From positions 1 through 34,890 of the forward strand of contig JAIPJA010000006.1 of NCBI GenBank assembly GCA_021734405.1: 34,890 nt of DNA. Reading direction: 5' to 3'. How positions within the stretch are numbered: position 1 is the first letter of the stretch; the number at the start of each line of letters is the position of its first letter. The notes beneath the pieces were generated by a model. It was not told the DNA's origin, ran no database searches, and saw only the letters and a program-made list of their open reading frames with translations. Of this stretch, positions 1 through 7,663 are shown in pieces. The position numbers were made by a program, and so were the translations under genes. Source of the DNA: Minisyncoccota bacterium. Its GTDB lineage: Bacteria > Patescibacteriota > Patescibacteriia > Patescibacteriales > UBA12465.

Positions 1-81
1 AAAATCACCACAATGAAGTAAATCAACCTTCTTTGTTTGATAAATTAACATCTTAAATACAATCATCACTAAAACCGACCT

Positions 82-96
82 GCCGGCATGGCCGGC
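82..96. repeat. GC-rich short inverted repeat GCCGGC-ATG-GCCGGC
   Basis: Sequence gacctGCCGGCatgGCCGGCtaat in otherwise AT-rich DNA, just downstream of the minus-strand gene's terminator. Confidence 0.6.
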
Positions 97-100
97 TAAT

Positions 101-130
101 AAAAAGCCACCAGTCCTCAGACTGGTGGTC
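101..130 (-). terminator. Rho-independent terminator of the 136..1368 gene
   Basis: GCCACCAGTC-ctca-GACTGGTGGT 10-bp stem; on the minus strand it is followed by GCTTTTTATTA. Confidence 0.8.
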
Positions 131-135
131 GTTTA

Positions 136-1368
136 CTATTTTATGGGTTCTGGTTTTTGTTTTAACACGGACCCTTCCAAAACAAGTTTTCCCGTTTCTT
201 GGGTTAGCACTATTTTGTAGTGAACATGTTTATTAGACTCATCTCCAGCTATGACCTGAACATAACCATTTTCAAATTCTCTGGTATAAGTTTTTTGATT
301 GAATTCAGATATAGATTCTGTTTTAGGTTTACCCCAGTCGTCAGGATTAAGGTAGAAATCTTGCCAAACGTCCTGTTGCTTGTAGGATAAGTAAATCGGT
401 TCATTTACTAGCATAGCCGAAGCAAAAGATAAGTAGTAATGATCTTGGCTGTAAACATTAAAAATAGCTACAGAGTCAATCTCTAAAGCATTAATCATGT
501 TTTGATTATAATTTTCAAAACTATGAGTTAGATACATGTCAGGAAAATTTTCAAACATTTTTCCTTGCGTGTACTTAGGTAAAAAATTTTTACCTTTATT
601 ACCCATAATTATGTAATTAGAATGAGCTTCTAAGATCATTTTTAACCTATTTTCCATACCCTCTTGCCAGTATTTAGCTATTTCTTTTAATCCGTCCACT
701 TGTTTGTCTCCATCAATGTCTACGCCTTGCTTACCGTTTTTAAGGGCTAGCCATTCCACGGTTTCAAAGTTATCCTCAAAGATTCCATCCCAAATAGTAT
801 CTTCTAAAATCCAGTCTAAATGCATTTGAGTGATAAATTCCCAATATTGCATTTCTTTGTCAAAGTAGCTAACAAAAAACTTTTCGCTTTTCGTGCTTAG
901 GTTAAGCATGAGCTGTCGGTCGTCAAAACGGATAATTTCTCCTTTAGCATTTTTAAGCCACCATTTGTTAGTAGCATCTAAGTACCTATAGACTACATGG
1001 GTAAAGGGTCTGTCTAAGTATATACGTAAATACTCTGGAGCAAATATCTCCATAGGATTAAAGTAGCAAAGTATAGTGATATTTGGATTTATCTCCTTTA
1101 TCTTATACAAAGCTTCTTTGTTGTTGAAGATATTTTCATGATCAATAATTGCTAAATCATATTTAGCAATTTCTTCAACTTTATCTTCAGGTATTTGTGG
1201 CCAGAGCCAATAATTGGCATAGCGCACTTTGGGCTGAGACTCAGCTGTGATCACTGTTTGATTTTGGCTAATCACCTCCTGACTTTTACAACTATGAGTA
1301 ATAAAGAGCAGGGAAATAAATAAGAAAATCTGATTTTTCATGGTTATATTATTTTTGTTAATGTTCAT
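136..1368 (-). CDS. Putative lipoprotein, glycoside-hydrolase-like (GHL15-like TIM barrel); start may be the internal ATG at 1341
   Basis: 410-aa ORF; signal peptide with Cys (MKNQIFLFISLLFITHSCKSQ); YANYWLWPQIPEDKVEEIAKYDLAIIDHEN...ITILCYFNP resembles putative glycosyl hydrolases of the GHL15 type. Confidence 0.55.
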   Translation of the reverse strand: MNINKNNITMKNQIFLFISLLFITHSCKSQEVISQNQTVITAESQPKVRYANYWLWPQIPEDKVEEIAKYDLAIIDHENIFNNKEALYKIKEINPNITILCYFNPMEIFAPEYLRIYLDRPFTHVVYRYLDATNKWWLKNAKGEIIRFDDRQLMLNLSTKSEKFFVSYFDKEMQYWEFITQMHLDWILEDTIWDGIFEDNFETVEWLALKNGKQGVDIDGDKQVDGLKEIAKYWQEGMENRLKMILEAHSNYIIMGNKGKNFLPKYTQGKMFENFPDMYLTHSFENYNQNMINALEIDSVAIFNVYSQDHYYLSFASAMLVNEPIYLSYKQQDVWQDFYLNPDDWGKPKTESISEFNQKTYTREFENGYVQVIAGDESNKHVHYKIVLTQETGKLVLEGSVLKQKPEPIK

Positions 1369-1560
1369 TTTATTAATTTTGTAGTATAAGCTAAAAAAAG
1401 CAGTAAGTCAACCAGACCATAGGCATAACAAATCTTTTTAAAAAAGTATAGAGAGTTTGAATTAGCTAATTTTAACTTTCTTAAAACTTTTTATACTAGC
1501 TTTCTTGTCAAAAAACCTATTATTATATATGATTACTATATAATTATTAATAAAAACTCT

Positions 1561-2955
1561 ATGGATTATCAAGAGATCAAGAGTCTTTATCGTGATACAG
1601 ATAAGTATCTTGGTAAAGAATTACGCCTTAGAGCCTGGGTGAAAACCGTGAGGAGTTCTAAGGAGTTTGGCTTTATGGAAGTAAATGACGGCACTTTTTT
1701 TAAAGGGCTGCAAGTGGTTTTTAATAATAATTTGCCCAATTTTGAAATAATAGAAAAATTAAATATTGGCTCTTCTGTAGAAATTTCTGGAATTTTAGTA
1801 GAGTCACCTGCCACTGGACAAGCTTTCGAATTACAGGCAGATACGGTAGAAGTAATTCAAGAAGCTAAAGAAGATTATTCTTTACAGAAAAAAAGACATA
1901 GTTTTGAGTTTTTGCGTACTATTTCGCATTTACGTTCTCGTAGTAATACCTTTTCCGCTGTTTTTAGGCTAAGGTCAGTCTTAAGTCAGGCTATTCATGA
2001 ATTCTTTAAAAACGAAGGTTTTGTTTACGTCCATACCCCCATCATCTCTACTAGCGACGCTGAGGGAGCTGGAGAAATGTTTAATATTAATACCTTTGAT
2101 TTAAGTAAAGACTTGCCTAAAACCAAAACAGGGGAATTGGACTATAGTCAAGATTTTTTTGGCAAGAAAGCGGGCTTAACTGTTAGCGGGCAATTAGAAG
2201 CAGAAGCTTTAATTTTTGGTTTAAATAAAGTATATACTTTTGGTCCTACTTTTAGAGCTGAGAATTCAAATACTACTAGACATGCTTCTGAGTTTTGGAT
2301 GATTGAACCAGAAATGGCTTTTGCCGATTTAAATACAGACATGGCTGTAGCAGAGAAGATGATTAAATATCTTATTACTTATGTATTAAAAGAATTGCCT
2401 GAAGAAATGGAGTTTTTTAATAAGTTTATTGACAATGGTGTAAAAGATCGTTTAGAAAATATAGTTAAGGCTGACTTTGCTAAAATTACTTATACTGAAG
2501 CTATAGACAAGTTAAAAGCTAGTGGTAAGAAGTTTAATTACCCAGTAGAGTGGGGAATTGACTTGCAAACTGAACATGAAAGATATATTACCGAGGAAAT
2601 CTTTAAAAAGCCAGTATTTGTAATTGATTATCCTAAAAAAATTAAGGCTTTTTACATGAGAGAGAATGATGATAAAAAAACTGTGGCAGCTATGGATTTG
2701 TTAGTACCTGGCATTGGTGAAATTATTGGTGGCAGTCAAAGAGAAGAGCGTTATGAAGTTTTGCTTGAGAGAATTAAGGAAATTGGGCTTAATGAAGAAG
2801 ATTATTGGTGGTATTTAGATTTAAGAAAATATGGCTCAGTTAAACATGCTGGTTTTGGCTTAGGTTTTGAAAGATTGATTATGTATCTTTCAGGCATGCA
2901 AAACATTAGAGATGTTATCCCGTTTCCGCGTACACCTAAAAATGCAGAGTTTTAA
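1561..2955 (+). CDS. asnS: Asparagine--tRNA ligase
   Basis: 464 aa; OB-fold [21 protein letters not shown], class II motifs, C-terminus [34 protein letters not shown] typical of AsnRS. Confidence 0.95.
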   Translation: MDYQEIKSLYRDTDKYLGKELRLRAWVKTVRSSKEFGFMEVNDGTFFKGLQVVFNNNLPNFEIIEKLNIGSSVEISGILVESPATGQAFELQADTVEVIQEAKEDYSLQKKRHSFEFLRTISHLRSRSNTFSAVFRLRSVLSQAIHEFFKNEGFVYVHTPIISTSDAEGAGEMFNINTFDLSKDLPKTKTGELDYSQDFFGKKAGLTVSGQLEAEALIFGLNKVYTFGPTFRAENSNTTRHASEFWMIEPEMAFADLNTDMAVAEKMIKYLITYVLKELPEEMEFFNKFIDNGVKDRLENIVKADFAKITYTEAIDKLKASGKKFNYPVEWGIDLQTEHERYITEEIFKKPVFVIDYPKKIKAFYMRENDDKKTVAAMDLLVPGIGEIIGGSQREERYEVLLERIKEIGLNEEDYWWYLDLRKYGSVKHAGFGLGFERLIMYLSGMQNIRDVIPFPRTPKNAEF

Positions 2956-2984
2956 TTTTATATAAAACTACAGGAATCCCAAAA

Positions 2985-3016
2985 AGCAGGTAGCCATTTA
3001 GCTATCTGTTTTTTGT
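2985..3016 (+). terminator. Terminator after asnS
   Basis: AGCAGGTAGC-cattta-GCTATCTGTT stem with G.U pairs, then a T-rich tract. Confidence 0.7.
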
Positions 3017-3039
3017 TTTTTCTTTATTTCGCTAGTTTA

Positions 3040-3048
3040 TGCTAATAT
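3040..3048 (+). promoter_or_regulatory. Extended -10 (TGCTAATAT) of the L,D-transpeptidase gene; predicted +1 at or next to the ATG
   Basis: tTATGCTAATATaagtatATG; the last T of -10 is at 3048 and the ATG is at 3055. Confidence 0.5.
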
Positions 3049-3054
3049 AAGTAT

Positions 3055-3828
3055 ATGTTAAAGATTAGCAGAATAAAATTCATAAAAAGTTGTGTAAACT
3101 TAATTTTAATTTTGGCTTTTCTGCTCGTCTCCTTTAATTTTACTCAAGCCTCTTCTGATGATTTTGACAGTGATGGTGTAAACAACCTTGATGAAGAAAC
3201 TGTTTATTACACTGACCCTTATAAAGCTGATACTGATGGTGATGGCTATAGTGACTGGCAGGAGTTAAATAGTGGTTTTTCTCCTCATAATCCTGTAGCT
3301 ATTAGCTTAAAAGACAATGATCAAGATAGTGATGGTTTAAGTGATTTTTGGGAATTGCGTTTTAAAACTAATTTATTAAACCCTGATACTGATACTGATG
3401 GTTATTTAGATGGTGAAGAAATAAATAGCGGTTATGATCCTTTAAGCTCAGAAACAGCGCCTTTAGAAAAAAGAATTGAAATAGATACTAAAAACCAAGA
3501 ACTTAGTTATTTTTTAAAAGGGGTGAGACTTAATACTTTTTCTATATCTTCTGGTAAAAATAATAGTACTCCTAAAGGAGTTTATCATGTGATTAATAAA
3601 ATAGATAAGGCTTGGTCAGCTTCTTATGGCTTGTGGATGCCTTATTGGCTAGGACTAGGCACTGGACGTTTTGGCATTCATGAGCTTCCAGTTTGGCCCA
3701 GTGGTTACAGGGAAGGTGAAGATCATTTAGGTACTCCAGTTTCGCATGGCTGTATTCGCTTAGGTATTGGTTCAGCTGAAACTTTATATGACTGGTCTCG
3801 AGTTGGGACTAAAGTAGTAATTTATTAA
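3055..3828 (+). CDS. L,D-transpeptidase (YkuD) with N-terminal thrombospondin-type-3-like Ca-binding repeats
   Basis: Signal peptide; repeats DSDGVNN, DTDGDGYSDWQE, DQDSDGLSDFWE, DTDTDGYLDGEE; catalytic motif HGCIRLG. Confidence 0.9.
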   Translation: MLKISRIKFIKSCVNLILILAFLLVSFNFTQASSDDFDSDGVNNLDEETVYYTDPYKADTDGDGYSDWQELNSGFSPHNPVAISLKDNDQDSDGLSDFWELRFKTNLLNPDTDTDGYLDGEEINSGYDPLSSETAPLEKRIEIDTKNQELSYFLKGVRLNTFSISSGKNNSTPKGVYHVINKIDKAWSASYGLWMPYWLGLGTGRFGIHELPVWPSGYREGEDHLGTPVSHGCIRLGIGSAETLYDWSRVGTKVVIY

Positions 3829-3844
3829 ATTAATTTTTATATTT

Positions 3845-4318
3845 ATGTCTAAAAAAGCTTTAACTTTAATATTTTCTCTTCTAGGCTCTTTAGCGGCTGG
3901 AGCTTTAGGAGGCTTATTTACTGCCTCCAGTGTTTCTTCTTGGTATTTAGAACTAAATAAACCATTTTTTAATCCACCTAGCTGGTTGTTTTCTCCAGTT
4001 TGGACTCTTTTGTATTTACTTATAGGTGTGTCTTTGTTTTTAGCTTTAAATAGAGCTAAAAGTATTATTGTCAAACAAAACCTGGTACTTTTGTTTTGTG
4101 TTCAATGGGTTTTAAATGTTTTTTGGACTTTCTTGTTTTTTTATTTACGTTCACCTTTTTTAGGACTTTTAGAAATTATTATTTTAATTTTAGTTATAAT
4201 TTTAAATATTACCTATTTTTATAAGCAAAGAAAATTATCAGCCTATCTTTTAATTCCTTATTTACTTTGGGTGATTTTTGCTGCTAATTTAAATTTAGCT
4301 ATTTGGCGACTTAATTAA
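3845..4318 (+). CDS. tspO: TspO/MBR family protein
   Basis: 157 aa, 5 TM helices; LNKPFFNPPSWLFSPVWTLLYLLIGVSLFLA motif. Confidence 0.9.
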   Translation: MSKKALTLIFSLLGSLAAGALGGLFTASSVSSWYLELNKPFFNPPSWLFSPVWTLLYLLIGVSLFLALNRAKSIIVKQNLVLLFCVQWVLNVFWTFLFFYLRSPFLGLLEIIILILVIILNITYFYKQRKLSAYLLIPYLLWVIFAANLNLAIWRLN

Positions 4319-5226
4319 ACTTTAAAATAGTTCAGAATAGTTTTAACAGTTTCTTGTTTTTTCTGAGCTATTTTTATTTGCTCAGACTGTGAGTTTATCG
4401 CTTTATTTAAATAAAGATTATTTTTAAAAACTGAATTTGCTCGCAGAAGTATCTGACAGTTTTTGTTTTCTTGTTTTAGCCTTTTAATTATTTCCGTTTG
4501 AGTTAAATATAGTTGTATTTTTAATTCCTTTATACTTTTTATTTCTTTTGAGCTTGTTTCTAGGCAGAAATGAATAGCTAAATTTAAGCTCCTGTTAGAG
4601 AAATCAACTTCTAAATCATGAAGATCATCTTGTATTTGTCTGACAAGTAGTAAACTGGAAAATAAAGCTATAATTTCATTGATTTCTTCCTCTCTGGAAC
4701 TAGACTGATATTTTAAAAGTAAGTATATAGCTGGCAGGCAATGGGCTAAAGATTTGTAGCGACTGGAATTTAAATGATCAGATAGAGCTGGTATTTTAGG
4801 GGAGTGAAATTCTTTTATTTTTTGGCAATTTTCTATTTCCCAATAATTAGCAGTTTCCATTTTTAAGATAACTTTTTCTAAAATATTTTGCCAAGTTAAA
4901 GATAAATTTACTGAGTAATAATTTTTTAGTGATTGAGAGAGTAAAAAATTAGCTAAAGGCAAGTGGTGTATTTGCTGGTTGTCTAAAACTTGATCATACA
5001 GAGTATAGGCTAGCCAAATGTAGATGTTGCCTAAGCTTAAATATAGGTTTTCTTGTAAATTTAAAATTTGCTTATCATCTAAAAGCCAGGCTTGTAGGGA
5101 TATCTCTTGCCATAAACTTGAGCTCTTTATTTTCTCTAATTTTAAATTAATGGTATTTTGCCAGTCTTTATTTAAAGCAGAGAAGTTAAGAGACTGATTA
5201 ATTGTTTGCAGTATTTTTTCTTTCAT
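4315..5226 (-). CDS. Class-1 isoprenoid-synthase-like protein; candidate ComQ-like peptide prenyltransferase
   Basis: 303 aa; first Asp-rich motif WLAYTLYDQVLD, second RQIQDDLHDLEVDFSNRSLNLAI; overlaps the histidine kinase gene by 29 nt; next to a short Trp-ending peptide ORF. Confidence 0.65.
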   Translation of the reverse strand: MKEKILQTINQSLNFSALNKDWQNTINLKLEKIKSSSLWQEISLQAWLLDDKQILNLQENLYLSLGNIYIWLAYTLYDQVLDNQQIHHLPLANFLLSQSLKNYYSVNLSLTWQNILEKVILKMETANYWEIENCQKIKEFHSPKIPALSDHLNSSRYKSLAHCLPAIYLLLKYQSSSREEEINEIIALFSSLLLVRQIQDDLHDLEVDFSNRSLNLAIHFCLETSSKEIKSIKELKIQLYLTQTEIIKRLKQENKNCQILLRANSVFKNNLYLNKAINSQSEQIKIAQKKQETVKTILNYFKV

Positions 5227-6607
5227 TTTCTAGGGAGGTGCTTAGAGGTATGAGCACTTCAGCCACACTACCTTTAGACCATTTACTTTTTATTTTTAAG
5301 CTACCTTTGAAATGATGTTTAATTATATGTAGTGAGCTATAAAGGCCAATACCCATGCCTTTGCCTGCAGAAGTTTTGGTGGTAAAAAAAGGCTCAAAAA
5401 TTTTTTTAAGATTTTTAGTTTTTATACCCTGACCATTATCTTTTACTTCTATTTTTAAAAGATTAGGTTTTAATTTGGTAGTTATAGAAATAGTTTTTTT
5501 CTTGTTTTCAAGGTTGTCATAAGAGTCAATAGCGTTGGAGATAAGATTTAAAATAACTTGGTTAAATTTAAGCCGGGAACCTTTTAAATAACAAGTATTT
5601 CTATCAGGTGAAAAACTACTCTCTACCTGTAATTTTCTAGCTTTATAGTCTAATATTTTTAAACAATCTCTAATTTCTTCGTTAATGTTAAAGATTTCTT
5701 CAGTATCTTGTCTTTGAATTTGTTTTTTTATACTAAAAATAAAGCTATTCATCTTATTAGCTGCTAGTAGTGCTTGTTTTAGACAGTCTTGGCTTTTGTT
5801 CAAAGTACTAGCTGAAACTTGTTCTAAGTTTAAAGAAACCGCGGTTAAAGGGTTAGCCAGATCATGAAACATGCCGGCTGATAAGCGACCAAATTCAGCC
5901 ATTTGGTAAAGTGAAGTCATTTTTTCAGTTTGCATTAATTTTATTTGCTTGGTTCGCTCAATAACCATTTTTTCTAAATTATCTTTTTGGTGTTTTAAAG
6001 CTTTTTCTGATTTTCTGGCTCTTTGCAAAGACCGACTAATTTCACTATTATATAGCCAAATTAAAACAGCCATAACTAAAAAGGTTATGCTAGCTACAAT
6101 GGCATCATCAAGCCGAGGTTGATATTGGCTGGTCCAGTATAAGTCAGGTTTTATAGTTCCAATTTTTTGTAAATAAGTTAGGGAAATAAGTAGTAGGGAA
6201 ATTAGGGAGCTGATAATAAAAGTCCAGCGACTACTTAAAAGAATACCACTCATAACCACTGCTAAAGCGTAGAGTAATAGAGTTTGTGGTAGGTCAGCTC
6301 CCCATTTTAGAGAAAAATAAGCCGTGGGCAAAAGATAAGTAAAGATTATTATTAGAGAAGCTGTTTTTAAATGTTTTCTATCAGCTAAAAACCAAATAAA
6401 AGCAAAAAGCAGGCTTATGAAAAAACTCATAATAGGGGAGAGGGCAGAGTAGTTAGCGCTTAAAAAGTAATTAATTAAATTTATAACAACAGCTATAAAA
6501 GATAGACAAAAAGAAACAAGAGCAATAATTTTTATAATCATTTCTCGTCTTTTATTATCCTCTCCCTTAGATTTTAGACTTAAATAAGCTTTAAAAGTTT
6601 TCAACAT
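5198..6607 (-). CDS. Multi-TM sensor histidine kinase (ComP-like by context)
   Basis: About 6 hydrophobic helices; H-box GRLSAGMFHDLANPLTAV, N-box NLISNAIDSY, G1 DNGQGI, F-box FEPFFTTK, G2 GKGMGIGLYSS. Confidence 0.9.
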   Translation of the reverse strand: MLKTFKAYLSLKSKGEDNKRREMIIKIIALVSFCLSFIAVVINLINYFLSANYSALSPIMSFFISLLFAFIWFLADRKHLKTASLIIIFTYLLPTAYFSLKWGADLPQTLLLYALAVVMSGILLSSRWTFIISSLISLLLISLTYLQKIGTIKPDLYWTSQYQPRLDDAIVASITFLVMAVLIWLYNSEISRSLQRARKSEKALKHQKDNLEKMVIERTKQIKLMQTEKMTSLYQMAEFGRLSAGMFHDLANPLTAVSLNLEQVSASTLNKSQDCLKQALLAANKMNSFIFSIKKQIQRQDTEEIFNINEEIRDCLKILDYKARKLQVESSFSPDRNTCYLKGSRLKFNQVILNLISNAIDSYDNLENKKKTISITTKLKPNLLKIEVKDNGQGIKTKNLKKIFEPFFTTKTSAGKGMGIGLYSSLHIIKHHFKGSLKIKSKWSKGSVAEVLIPLSTSLENERKNTANN

Positions 6608-6613
6608 TTTATT

Positions 6614-6727
6614 TTAGCTTCCCCAGGGTAAGGATAGGTCGCTTGTTTCCATAACCTGTAACATTAAACTTAAAAGAGTTAAAGGCAGGCTTTGATAAAA
6701 CAATTTTTTTAAAAATTTTTCCAACAT
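6614..6727 (-). CDS. 37-aa peptide ORF, candidate ComX-like prenylated pheromone precursor (not in supplied ORF track)
   Basis: ATG at 6727, TAA at 6616-6614: MLEKFLKKLFYQSLPLTLLSLMLQVMETSDLSLPWGS; Trp at third position from the C-terminus; ends 6 nt before the kinase start codon; -10-like TAAAAT upstream. Confidence 0.65.
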   Translation of the reverse strand: MLEKFLKKLFYQSLPLTLLSLMLQVMETSDLSLPWGS

Positions 6728-6753
6728 AAGTTTATTATTAATTAATCCCTGTT

Positions 6754-6787
6754 ATTTTAACAATAATAAGTTAAAGAAAAGTTAAAG
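6754..6787 (-). promoter_or_regulatory. Putative response-regulator-activated promoter of the peptide/kinase/prenyltransferase operon
   Basis: On minus strand CTTTAAC-TTTT-CTTTAAC (11-bp period; plus-strand copies 6781-6787 and 6770-6776), then 10 nt, then TAAAAT (6759-6754). Confidence 0.5.
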
Positions 6788-6812
6788 ATGAGCTGTTTAT
6801 TAATATCGAACT

Positions 6813-7484
6813 TTATTCAATTAAATACCCTTTATTTTTTATAGTTTTAATTAAATTTTCAGCTTTAAAAGGTTTGAGCTTTTTTCTTAAGTTAGAGATA
6901 TGTACATCAATGCTGTTAGTAAACAAATTAGCATTAATATCCCAAATTTTTTCTAAAATTTCTTGACGACTTAAAATTTTTCCTTGATTGTTGATTAAAA
7001 AAATTAAGAGTTCCAGCTCTTTAGCGGAAAGATCTAATTTTTTATTTTTGTATTTAACAGTAAAATTCTCTTGATTAATTTCAAAGCCCTTATGTTTTAA
7101 AAGTTGCTTATTTTCTAGTTTATAAGAAGATCTACGACTAAGCGCTTTAATAGTTGCCCATAGTTCTTCCAGGCTAAAAGGTTTGTTTAAATAATAATCA
7201 GCTCCACTGTTTAAAAGTTTTACTCTATTAGGCGCTTGATTCATTACGCTCATAGCTATAATAGCTAAAGAATTATTATTATCTCTTAAAGTTTCAATAA
7301 TTTCTTCTCCGCTTATCTCAGGCATAGCATAATCTACAAGCAGAAAGTCGTAATTTTGAGTTTCTGCTAGCTTTAAACCTTTTTTAGCTTGAGACTCGTA
7401 ATCTAAAACAGCGCCTTTAGACTGCAGAAAGCGTTTTAAAGCTAAACCTAAATTATTATCATCATCTATAATTAATATTTTCAT
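6813..7484 (-). CDS. OmpR/PhoB-family response regulator
   Basis: Receiver MKILIIDDDNNLGLAL...FLLVDYAMP...LNKPFSLEEL; winged-helix C-terminus ELELLIFLINNQGKILSRQEILEKIW...NSIDVHISNLRKKL. Confidence 0.95.
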   Translation of the reverse strand: MKILIIDDDNNLGLALKRFLQSKGAVLDYESQAKKGLKLAETQNYDFLLVDYAMPEISGEEIIETLRDNNNSLAIIAMSVMNQAPNRVKLLNSGADYYLNKPFSLEELWATIKALSRRSSYKLENKQLLKHKGFEINQENFTVKYKNKKLDLSAKELELLIFLINNQGKILSRQEILEKIWDINANLFTNSIDVHISNLRKKLKPFKAENLIKTIKNKGYLIE

Positions 7485-7650
7485 ACTTTAATTTTAACTT
7501 AAAAACTATAATTTTAAAAGAAAAATTGAGTTAAAGTTTGTAGTTTAATAACTATTTGTAAAATTTTAATATTCCGTATATTTGGTTAGTTAGTTGGTCT
7601 ATTAGGAGTTTTTTTATTTGCTTTTTTGTGTCAATAATTTAGAATAGAGG

Positions 7651-7656
7651 TATAAT
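7651..7656 (+). promoter_or_regulatory. -10 TATAAT of PBP2 gene
   Basis: gaggTATAATagtttttATG; predicted +1 within about 1 nt of the ATG (7664). Confidence 0.6.
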
Positions 7657-7663
7657 AGTTTTT

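Noticed and set aside
1587-2342. Antisense ORFs 1587..1814 and 2148..2342 (minus)
   Set aside because: Fully inside asnS on the opposite strand; low-complexity Ser/Leu/Lys composition typical of shadow ORFs.
3784-4074. Antisense ORF 3784..4074 (minus)
   Set aside because: Opposite the end of the L,D-transpeptidase and the tspO gene; no recognisable motif.
4315-5226. Interpreting the isoprenoid-synthase-like protein as an ordinary polyprenyl diphosphate synthase (ispA/ispB)
   Set aside because: First Asp motif is DxxxD-like rather than canonical DDxxD, the sequence is very divergent, and the context is signalling with a Trp-ended peptide; the ordinary assignment remains possible but less likely.
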